Positions 7,051-12,534 of a stretch of DNA of 12,534 nt are shown here, piece by piece (the stretch's first letter is position 1; each line of letters begins with the position of its first letter). A program made the translations under genes and the position numbers. The notes under the pieces were generated by a model. It was given only the letters and a program-made list of their open reading frames with translations, was not told the DNA's origin and did not search any database. Origin of the DNA: Rubrivivax sp. (GTDB lineage Bacteria; Pseudomonadota; Gammaproteobacteria; Burkholderiales; Burkholderiaceae_C); NCBI GenBank assembly GCA_020851615.1, contig JADZCL010000186.1, positions 1-12,534 on the forward strand, written 5' to 3'.

Positions 7051-7922
7051 CGACTCGGGCGTCGCCGGGTACCGGCCACAAGGGCCAGACCCAGCGCCAG
7101 CAAGGCCGGCAGTGCGGGCTCCGGCACGAGGTGGGCGATGTGGTCGACCGGGACCAGCTCCCAGGCCCCGCCGTCGCGCGACCACCGCAGGTCGACCACC
7201 CCCGCACCCAGGCGGTTCCAGCTGCCCAGCTCGAAGGCGTACAGCCCCTCGGAGAGCAGCAGGTCGTCCGTGAAGCCCTGGCGGTCACGCGGATTCAGGA
7301 AGTCGCGCCCCATGTCCAGCGCCCCGTCGGCTCCGATGAGCCGGAAGAAGAAGCCGTCGTCGAAGAGGACGCTGAAGTTGTAGCTGCCGGCATCGGTGAT
7401 GCGGATGAGGCCGTTGAACGCCGTCGCCCAGTTCATCTGGTCGGCGGCACCCGCCTCCTTGTCGCTGCAGGGAATGCCCGTCACCGTGTTCGTGAAGAAG
7501 GGGCTCAGGTCCGCGGCGCCCCAGGTGCCCGCATAGCATTCGTTGTAGCGCGCGTTGCCGAAGTTGATCTGGTCAACGACGCCCGACCACTGCTGCACGG
7601 GTGTGGACGCACCGGCCATCACCTGATCCCAGTCGGCGCGACCCCACAGGCCGCTGCCCCAGCCAAAGCCGCCGATTGCCGTCCCCTGCCCGTAGGCCTT
7701 GGCGTCCTCGTCCCACAGGACCTGGCTGCCGTGCCAGGCATTGTCGACGCGGCGGAAGTCGGCTTGCGCCCCGGCTTGGGTGGCGACCGCCCCGGTATAG
7801 AGCGGATTGAAGGTGATGGGCGCCGCGACCGCCGGGCCTGCCACCAGCACCGCGCAGGCCAGCACACGCGCCGCGAGGGTGACAAGTCGGGGCGCCGGGA
7901 GACGATTCGATTGAAGCAGCAT
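7047..7922 (-). CDS. PEP-CTERM sorted secreted protein with PA14-like domain
   Basis: A 291-residue secreted protein. It has a signal peptide (hydrophobic 14-29, cleavage after AVAA, residue 34) and at the C-terminus a full PEP-CTERM sorting tag: VPEP (266-269), a hydrophobic helix (~270-284) and the basic end TRRRPSR. Such tags are recognised and cut by exosortases, and are known to co-occur genomically with exopolysaccharide loci. Residues ~165-262 resemble a PA14 beta-barrel: GLIRITDAGSYNF, the VLFDDGFFFRLIG strand, LLLSEGLYAFEL and VVDLRWSRDGG...LVPVDHI. PA14 domains often bind carbohydrate. Cys129 and Cys152 are the only cysteines in the mature part and could form a disulfide. I start at the ATG at 7922, which gives a normal signal peptide; no good Shine-Dalgarno precedes it, and a GTG at 8033 in the same frame adds unrelated residues. 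It is the first gene of the operon and overlaps pgaD by four bases. Confidence 0.85.
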   Translation of the reverse strand: MLLQSNRLPAPRLVTLAARVLACAVLVAGPAVAAPITFNPLYTGAVATQAGAQADFRRVDNAWHGSQVLWDEDAKAYGQGTAIGGFGWGSGLWGRADWDQVMAGASTPVQQWSGVVDQINFGNARYNECYAGTWGAADLSPFFTNTVTGIPCSDKEAGAADQMNWATAFNGLIRITDAGSYNFSVLFDDGFFFRLIGADGALDMGRDFLNPRDRQGFTDDLLLSEGLYAFELGSWNRLGAGVVDLRWSRDGGAWELVPVDHIAHLVPEPALPALLALGLALVAGTRRRPSR

Positions 7923-7932
7923 GGTGTGGCTT

Positions 7933-7959
7933 GTTACTGTTTGCAACAGATGTCGTAAC
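7933..7959 (-). promoter_or_regulatory. Nested inverted repeat in the leader of the PEP-CTERM gene
   Basis: GTTAC (7933-7937) and GTAAC (7955-7959) are inverted repeats enclosing a second pair, CTGTT (7937-7941) and AACAG (7945-7949), with TGC between. In the transcript this gives a 5-bp stem with a 3-base loop, extended by a 4-bp stem across a one-sided bulge. It ends 11 bases before the start codon, where a ribosome-binding site would normally lie, and is AT-richer than its surroundings. It could be an operator or a translational control hairpin. Confidence 0.25.
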
Positions 7960-8181
7960 CTTACAGGAGCGTCCCGTGTCCGATCGGCCCTGCACCCCCC
8001 GACTTGAGCGTAAACCCGACATGCATCCGCCACCGCCGTGAAGGACGCACGCGTGGCCAGCCGCAGCGGATCGGATCAGGAGAAGTGGCGACCGCACGTG
8101 TGGACATGGCGCAAGACTAGCCGGCCAAACTGCCCGCGTCGCTCAGGGAACGGCTGAATCGCGCTGGGGCTGCACACACGC

Positions 8182-8200
8182 GCGAGCACTTTCGTGCCGC
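8182..8200 (-). terminator. Hairpin with GNRA loop downstream of relA
   Basis: On the minus strand GCGGCAC (8200-8194), loop GAAA (8193-8190), then GTGC-T-CGC (8189-8182) forms a 7-bp stem with a single bulged T. It lies about 30-50 bases beyond the relA stop. No T-run follows; it could be a 3' end stabiliser or a weak terminator. Confidence 0.3.
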
Positions 8201-8231
8201 GGTGCACGCCCGCGCAAGCCGGTGATCTCCT

Positions 8232-10499
8232 TCAGCGCCGGCGCGCCTTGCCCACGCCGGCCACACGGGCAACCGCACGCAGCGCGTGTGCGATGCGGCC
8301 GGCATCCTCGGCCTCGACCGTGAAGACCATGCGCGCGCTGGCGCCATGCGGGCCGCGCTGCGACTGGGTGTTGACCGCCGTCACATTGAGGCGCTCCTTG
8401 GCGAAGACCTCGGAGATGTCACGCAGCAGGCCCTGGCGGTCCTCGGCCTCGACCAGCACATCGACGGGATAGACCGCCCGCCTGTCGCCACCGGGCACAG
8501 CACCCCACTGGACCTCGATCTCGCGCCCGGGAAAGCGCTCGGCCATGTGCCGGAAATTGCTGCAGTCCCGGCGGTGGATGGCCACTCCCTTGCCGCGCGT
8601 GACGAATCCACCGATCGGGTCCGGCGGCGCGGGCCGACAGCAGCGTGCCAAGGTCGTCATCAGGGAACCGACGCCCACCACCAGCACGCCGCCGCCGCCC
8701 TTGTCGCTGCGCACGCGCTTGAGCAGGGGGGCCTCGGCTTCCGCCCCTTGCACCGGCGCCGGGCGCAGGAGGTTCTCGATGTTGCGCAGCGAGTATTCGT
8801 CCTTGCCGACGACCTCGAACAGCGCCTCGGCCGACTTGAAGCCCAACTGCTCGGCCAGGTGCTCGAGCTTGAGCGCGGTGCGGCCTTCCCGCTGCAGCAG
8901 CTTCTCGACCTGCTCGCGTCCACGCGCCAGCGTCTGCGCCAGCGCCTGGGCGTTGAACCACGCCCGCACCTTGGCGCGCGCACGCGGGCTCTGCAGGTAG
9001 TGCAGCTCCGGATTGAGCCAGTCCAGCGAGGGCCCACCGTCCTTGGCGACGATGATGTCAACCGTCTGGCCGTTGGCCAGGGGCGTACTCAGCGGCACCA
9101 TTGCCCCATCCACCCGCGCACCGCGGCAGCGATGGCCGAGGTCGGTGTGCAGCGTGTAGGCGAAGTCCACCGGCGTTGCGCCCGCAGGCAGGTCGATGAG
9201 CGCGGCCTGCGGCGTGAAGACGTAGATGCGGTCGTCCAGATCGACGCCGACCGCCGGCTCGGCCTGCGCCGATGGCGGCGAGGCCGTCGTGCCCCGGTGC
9301 TGCGTGCGGCTGAAGTCCCGCTCCCAGGCCAGCAGCTCGCGCAGCACCGCCTTGCGCGCATCGGCCAGGCGCTGCTGGTAGGCCCCGCTGGCGGCCACAC
9401 CGCCAGGGCCGCGCGTGCCGGCCTCCTTGTACAGCCAGTGCGCGGCCACGCCGTACTCGGCGTGATCGTGCATCGCGCGGGTGCGGATCTGCACCTCGAG
9501 CGGGCGCCCGTCCTGGCCATGCACCACCGTGTGCAGCGACTGGTAGCCGTTGGCCTTGGGGCGGGCGATGTAGTCATCGAACTCGCCCGCGACCGGCGTG
9601 TAGGCCTCGTGCACGCGGGCCAGCGCCGCGTAGCAGGCCGCGGCGTCCTCGACGATCACGCGCAGCGCGCGCACGTCGAAGACGCGCTCGAAGGACAGGC
9701 CCTTGCCCTGCATCTTCTTCCAGATGCTGTAGAGGTGCTTGGGCCGACCCAGCACCTCGGCACGGATGCGCGCATCGGACAGCAGTGCGGCCAGGTGCTG
9801 GCGCGCCTGCTCCACACCCTGCTCGCGCTCGGCGCGCTTCTGGTCGACCAGCTGCGCCATGTGGCGATAGGCCTGCGGGTCCAGGAAGCGGAAGGCCAGG
9901 TCCTCCAGCTCCCACTTGATCTGCCAGATCCCCAGGCGATTGGCCAGCGGCGCGAACACGTCCTGCGACTCATGGGCCAGCTCACGCGGGCACTGGCGCT
10001 TGCTGGCGGCGAACCAGCGCAGCGTCTGCAGCCGCGAGGCCAGACGCAGCAGGACGACCCGCAGGTCGCGGCCAAAGGCAAGCAGCATCTTGCGCACGCG
10101 CTCGGTCTGCTGCGCGCGCGCGGCCCCGCCGATCGCCGCGTCGCGCGCGGCACGCTGGATCTGCACCAGCTGCCGCGTCAGCATCACCAGGCTGGCGTTG
10201 GATGGCCCGAATGCCCGTGCGATGACCTCCTGCGGGCGTTGCAGGTAGTCGCTCGCGTAGACCAGATAGGCCGCCGCCTGCATGCCCGGGGCAGCGCCGA
10301 TCGCCGCCAGGATGCCTGCCACCCCGTCGGCATGCGCGAGCGCCTCCTCGCCCGAGCCGCGCACCTGCCCGGACAGCAGGGGTTCGGCAAAGGCGCGGGC
10401 GCGCTGCAGCGTCTGGGCGCCCTCGGCCGCGGCCACGGTATCGGTCAGCTGGACGATGGGTGCCGCCAGCGCCTGCGCCTCGGCCACACCGGTCTTCAT
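8232..10499 (-). CDS. relA: GTP pyrophosphokinase RelA ((p)ppGpp synthetase)
   Basis: A 755-residue long RelA/SpoT homologue (E. coli RelA is 744). It makes (p)ppGpp from GTP/GDP and ATP when uncharged tRNA enters stalled ribosomes. The N-terminal hydrolase-like domain keeps the leading His (HADGVAGIL, 56-64) but lacks the paired HD motif, so it should not degrade ppGpp. The synthetase domain has GRPKHLYSIWKKMQ (251-264), YIARPKANGYQSLHT (310-324) and EVQIRTRAMHDHAEYG (335-350). The ExDD motif EFDD (306-309) is the RelA type; bifunctional SpoT/Rel enzymes have RxKD there. TGS spans ~424-485, a zinc-finger-like CC...DC segment ~615-650 and an ACT domain ~675-750. An AGGGGG site sits six bases before the ATG at 10499; a GTG one codon earlier (10502) is the alternative start. 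It follows the alpha/beta hydrolase by 45 bases on the same strand. Confidence 0.95.
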   Translation of the reverse strand: MKTGVAEAQALAAPIVQLTDTVAAAEGAQTLQRARAFAEPLLSGQVRGSGEEALAHADGVAGILAAIGAAPGMQAAAYLVYASDYLQRPQEVIARAFGPSNASLVMLTRQLVQIQRAARDAAIGGAARAQQTERVRKMLLAFGRDLRVVLLRLASRLQTLRWFAASKRQCPRELAHESQDVFAPLANRLGIWQIKWELEDLAFRFLDPQAYRHMAQLVDQKRAEREQGVEQARQHLAALLSDARIRAEVLGRPKHLYSIWKKMQGKGLSFERVFDVRALRVIVEDAAACYAALARVHEAYTPVAGEFDDYIARPKANGYQSLHTVVHGQDGRPLEVQIRTRAMHDHAEYGVAAHWLYKEAGTRGPGGVAASGAYQQRLADARKAVLRELLAWERDFSRTQHRGTTASPPSAQAEPAVGVDLDDRIYVFTPQAALIDLPAGATPVDFAYTLHTDLGHRCRGARVDGAMVPLSTPLANGQTVDIIVAKDGGPSLDWLNPELHYLQSPRARAKVRAWFNAQALAQTLARGREQVEKLLQREGRTALKLEHLAEQLGFKSAEALFEVVGKDEYSLRNIENLLRPAPVQGAEAEAPLLKRVRSDKGGGGVLVVGVGSLMTTLARCCRPAPPDPIGGFVTRGKGVAIHRRDCSNFRHMAERFPGREIEVQWGAVPGGDRRAVYPVDVLVEAEDRQGLLRDISEVFAKERLNVTAVNTQSQRGPHGASARMVFTVEAEDAGRIAHALRAVARVAGVGKARRR

Positions 10500-10544
10500 C
10501 ACCTGCCCCCTTCCGCCTTCATCCGCCGCGCCGGCAGTACCTGC

Positions 10545-11420
10545 TCAGGGCGCGAGCAGGAAGTCGCGCACCGCCTGCCGCTGCTCGGGCTGCACGAGCG
10601 TGGGTGCGTGCCCCACGCCGCTGAATTCGACCAGCCTGGCCTTGGGGCCGCGCGTGACCATGGCCTGCGCCGTCGCCGCAGAAAGCAGATCCGACTGCGC
10701 ACCGCGCAGCAACAGGACCGGCAGGCGCAGGCTGTCCCACGCCGCCCAGAGCGCGGCCTCGCCGGCGCGCACCAGCTCCGGCGTGATGGCCTTGAAGGGC
10801 ACCGCGATGGCCGGGTCGTAGTGCGGCCTGAAGCCATCGCCCTCGGCCACCAGTTGCGGGCGTGTCAAGGCCAGCCACTGCTCGCGCGAGTGCGGGCCAA
10901 AGCTCTGGCTGATGGCCCACAGCGCGTCGGCGGCCTCCTCGACCGTGCGCCAGCGCACCGCAGCGCCGATATAGGTGCCAATGCGCGCCAGCGCTGCCGG
11001 CTCGATCGCCGGCCCGACATCGTTGAGCACCAGGCGATGCAGCGGTGATCCAGCGAGCGCGGCCACGCCCAGGCCGATCAAGCCGCCCATCGAGGTGCCA
11101 ACCCAGTCCAGCTGCGTCGCATCCAGGCGCGCCAGCAGCGTCACCATGTCGGCAACGTAGGCCGGGATCGAGTAGCCCATCGGGTCAGCCAGCCAGTCGC
11201 TGCGCCCGCGACCGACGACGTCCGGGCAGACGACACGGTAGTGGCCGCACAGGTCCGCCGCCAGGGTGTCGAAGTCGCGGCCCTGGCGCGCCAGGCCGTG
11301 CACGCAAACCAGCACGCGCCCGTTGGACGGGTCGCCCCACTCCCAGTAGGCCATGCGGTGCAGGCCACGGGTGTCCAGGCACTGGACTTCGCGCAGGCGG
11401 GGTGATGCAGGCTGGCCCAT
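10545..11420 (-). CDS. Alpha/beta hydrolase, possibly a 3-hydroxybutyrate oligomer hydrolase
   Basis: A 291-residue cytosolic alpha/beta-hydrolase fold protein without a signal peptide. The catalytic triad is visible: nucleophile Ser110 in GTSMGG (108-113), Asp244 in the GAQSD turn and His271 in GVGHAP. HG (41-42) supplies the oxyanion-hole region and DVVGRGRSD (67-75) is the usual post-strand-4 motif. The family covers esterases, lactonases, C-C hydrolases and intracellular PHB oligomer hydrolases. It is divergent from bdhA with 60 bases between starts, and from memory PhaZc/PhaY2-type 3HB-oligomer hydrolases of Cupriavidus are also linked to 3HB dehydrogenase genes; I infer a similar role but sequence alone cannot prove it. 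The start ATG at 11420 (MGQPASPRL) is preferred; the frame is open to 11948, but that would run through bdhA. It has no good ribosome-binding site. Confidence 0.85.
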   Translation of the reverse strand: MGQPASPRLREVQCLDTRGLHRMAYWEWGDPSNGRVLVCVHGLARQGRDFDTLAADLCGHYRVVCPDVVGRGRSDWLADPMGYSIPAYVADMVTLLARLDATQLDWVGTSMGGLIGLGVAALAGSPLHRLVLNDVGPAIEPAALARIGTYIGAAVRWRTVEEAADALWAISQSFGPHSREQWLALTRPQLVAEGDGFRPHYDPAIAVPFKAITPELVRAGEAALWAAWDSLRLPVLLLRGAQSDLLSAATAQAMVTRGPKARLVEFSGVGHAPTLVQPEQRQAVRDFLLAP

Positions 11421-11441
11421 GATGCGTTGCAGTCTGAATTC

Positions 11442-11472
11442 GATAATGCGGGCATCGTAACCACAGCAGGAG
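11442..11472 (+). promoter_or_regulatory. bdhA candidate -10 box and ribosome-binding site
   Basis: GATAAT (11442-11447) matches the -10 consensus at five of six; 17 bases upstream ATGATG (11419-11424) is a weak -35 (3/6) that overlaps the start codon of the divergent hydrolase. AGGAG (11468-11472) is a good Shine-Dalgarno eight bases before the bdhA ATG. The leader would be ~27 bases. The whole divergent control region is only 60 bases. Confidence 0.4.
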
Positions 11473-11480
11473 CGCCCCGC

Positions 11481-12251
11481 ATGCTCAGCGCAAAGACCGC
11501 CCTCATCACGGGCTCCACCAGCGGCATCGGCCTGGGAATCGCGCTGGCCCTGGCGCAAAACGGCGCCCGCGTGATGCTCAACGGCTTCGGCGATGTCGAA
11601 GGCGCGCTGGCGCAGGCCCGCCGCCACGACCCCGGCGCCATCCACGACGGCGCGGACATGAGCCAGCCCGAGCAGATCGAAGCCATGGTGCGCCGTTGCG
11701 AAGCGGAGCTGGGCAGCTGCGACATCCTCGTCAACAACGCCGGCATCCAGCACGTTGCGCCGATTCCCGAGTTCGCACCCGAGCGCTGGGACGCGATCAT
11801 CGCGATCAACCTCAGCTCGGCCTTTCACGCCATGCGGGCTGCATTGCCGGGCATGCAAAGGCGCAACTGGGGGCGCGTCCTCAACGTCGCCTCGGTGCAT
11901 GGCCTGGTCGCCTCGGTGAACAAGAGCGCCTACGTCGCGGCCAAGCACGGCATCGTCGGGCTGACCAAGGTGGCAGCACTCGAGAACGCGACCACCGGTG
12001 TCACCGTCAATGCCATCTGCCCGGGGTGGGTGCTGACGCCGCTCGTGCAGAAGCAGGTCGATGCGCGCGCCCTCGCCGAGAGCGTCGACAACGACGAGGC
12101 CAAGCGTCGTCTGCTGGCCGAGAAGCAGCCCTCACTGCAGTTCACGACCCCCGAGCAGCTGGCCGCACTGGCCGTGTTCCTGTGCTCGCCGGCGGCCGAC
12201 AACATCCGCGGCACGGCGATCAACGTCGACGGCGGCTGGCTCGCCCAGTAA
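11481..12251 (+). CDS. bdhA: (R)-3-hydroxybutyrate dehydrogenase
   Basis: A 256-residue classical short-chain dehydrogenase that interconverts (R)-3-hydroxybutyrate and acetoacetate with NAD(+)/NADH in the cytosol, the step by which PHB breakdown products enter central metabolism. The nucleotide motif TGSTSGIG (10-17), NNAG (85-88), Asn110 and the catalytic Ser138-Tyr151-Lys155 are all present. The four residues that hold the substrate carboxylate in the Pseudomonas fragi enzyme (from memory Gln94, His144, Lys152, Gln196) align at a constant offset of four: Gln90, His140, Lys148, Gln192. The C-terminal signatures EKQPSLQFTTPEQL and NVDGGW complete a typical BdhA. The ATG at 11481 has an AGGAG eight bases upstream. 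It is the only complete plus-strand gene here and is divergent from the alpha/beta hydrolase. Confidence 0.96.
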   Translation: MLSAKTALITGSTSGIGLGIALALAQNGARVMLNGFGDVEGALAQARRHDPGAIHDGADMSQPEQIEAMVRRCEAELGSCDILVNNAGIQHVAPIPEFAPERWDAIIAINLSSAFHAMRAALPGMQRRNWGRVLNVASVHGLVASVNKSAYVAAKHGIVGLTKVAALENATTGVTVNAICPGWVLTPLVQKQVDARALAESVDNDEAKRRLLAEKQPSLQFTTPEQLAALAVFLCSPAADNIRGTAINVDGGWLAQ

Positions 12252-12256
12252 CGCCC

Positions 12257-12279
12257 GCCAGGCCCGGCCTGGGCCTGGC
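12257..12279. terminator. Strong hairpin between convergent bdhA and SIMPL genes
   Basis: GCCAGGCCC (12257-12265) and GGGCCTGGC (12271-12279) form a perfect 9-bp stem with a GGCCT loop, filling almost all of the 31-base gap between the two convergent stop codons. Symmetry lets it act in both directions. There is no T-run, but the position and the all-but-fully GC stem make a bidirectional terminator likely. Confidence 0.6.
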
Positions 12280-12282
12280 CGC

Positions 12283-12534
12283 TCAGCGCGCGGAGAGCTG
12301 CACGCTGCCGCTGACGCTGGCGCTCACGGTGGCCTTGCCGGCCTCGATCGGCAGCGCGCCCTCACCGGCGGCTGCCGCCGCCATCGCCATGCGCGGCATC
12401 GGCTGCATGGGCGGCAGGTCCACGCCCTGCACGGTCACCTCGCGCAACGCCCAGCCGGCAAAGCCGAACTGACGCGCCAGGTCGGCGGCGCGCTGCTTGA
12501 ACGCGGCCACCGCCTGCCCGGTGAGCTCGGCATC
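12283..12534 (-). CDS. SIMPL-domain (DUF541) protein, C-terminal part (5' cut by window)
   Basis: The last 83 residues of a protein whose start lies beyond the right edge; the frame is open to the final base. The segment DLARQFGFAGWALREVTVQG, then a Pro/Met/Ala-rich linker, then PIEAGKATVSASVSGSVQL is the characteristic end of SIMPL (DUF541) proteins, periplasmic or secreted proteins of poorly known role, some linked to oxidative-stress defence (YggE). The gene converges on bdhA. A GTG at 12510 could be read as a start but would cut off the conserved helix, so the gene is taken as truncated by the window. Confidence 0.8.
   Translation of the reverse strand, partial: DAELTGQAVAAFKQRAADLARQFGFAGWALREVTVQGVDLPPMQPMPRMAMAAAAAGEGALPIEAGKATVSASVSGSVQLSAR

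Larger units (their letters stand above)
7923..8231. other. Noncoding stretch between relA and the PEP-CTERM/pga operon
   Basis: About 310 bases without a credible gene. It must hold the 3' end signal of relA and the promoter of the PEP-CTERM/pga operon. I found no sigma-70 promoter with both boxes acceptable, no sigma-54 GG-N10-GC pair, and nothing I recognise as a c-di-GMP riboswitch. The only notable structures are the dyad at 7933-7959 and the hairpin at 8182-8200. Confidence 0.5.

Noticed and set aside
7940..7965. Sigma-54 promoter suggested by TTGCAA upstream of the PEP-CTERM gene
   Set aside because: The GG element is not at the required 10-base distance from GC, so the -24/-12 pattern fails.
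7923..8033. Longer PEP-CTERM protein starting at a GTG at 8033
   Set aside because: It would place 37 unrelated residues before a complete signal peptide that begins at 7922.
7923..8231. c-di-GMP riboswitch before the pga-like operon
   Set aside because: Looked for because PNAG synthesis depends on c-di-GMP in E. coli; no recognisable GEMM-type core was seen by eye. A covariance-model search would settle it.
8286..11048. 920-codon plus-strand open frame opposite relA and the alpha/beta hydrolase
   Set aside because: Composition is His/Arg/Gln-rich with no recognisable domain, it spans two well-supported minus-strand genes, and long antisense frames are expected at this GC content.
11421..11948. 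N-terminal extension of the alpha/beta hydrolase up to 11948
   Set aside because: It lies antisense across the first half of bdhA and has no hydrolase features; the fold begins after the ATG at 11420.

Overview
This is a very GC-rich chromosomal window. The SmpB tail, PhaR, RimO, RelA and 3-hydroxybutyrate dehydrogenase are of proteobacterial type. PHB regulation and utilisation genes next to a PEP-CTERM surface protein point to a betaproteobacterium of the Burkholderiales, perhaps the Rubrivivax/Leptothrix/Ideonella group; that placement is inferred from protein character, without any search. I see no mobile elements, CRISPR arrays, rRNA or tRNA genes. Nearly all the DNA is coding, and all complete genes except bdhA lie on the minus strand.

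Layout. At the left edge is the 3' end of smpB (plus strand), convergent with metC (cystathionine beta-lyase). Reading leftward from about 3.4 kb, phaR (PHA regulator), rimO (S12 methylthiotransferase) and metC form a same-strand run of housekeeping and PHB-control genes. From 7.9 kb down to 3.5 kb is a tightly packed four-gene operon: a secreted PEP-CTERM protein with a PA14-like domain, then PgaD-like, PgaC-like and PgaA-like genes for a poly-N-acetylglucosamine-type exopolysaccharide. Every junction in it is a 4-base stop/start overlap (ATGA, ATGA, TTGA). A ~310-base noncoding stretch separates this operon from relA (ppGpp synthetase). Upstream of relA lies an alpha/beta hydrolase, divergent from bdhA ((R)-3-hydroxybutyrate dehydrogenase, plus strand). 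bdhA converges on the 3' end of a SIMPL-domain (DUF541) protein across a strong 9-bp inverted repeat.

How the genes may work together. PhaR, BdhA and possibly the alpha/beta hydrolase concern PHB storage and use. RelA makes the starvation alarmone. The pga-like operon would make and export a surface glycan.

The most interesting point is the operon. It lacks pgaB, the deacetylase/hydrolase of the classical pgaABCD system, and has instead, as its first translationally coupled cistron, a PEP-CTERM protein with a PA14-like (potentially carbohydrate-binding) fold. A reasonable hypothesis is an exosortase-processed surface protein dedicated to binding or retaining the glycan made by the same operon. 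The exosortase itself is not in this window.
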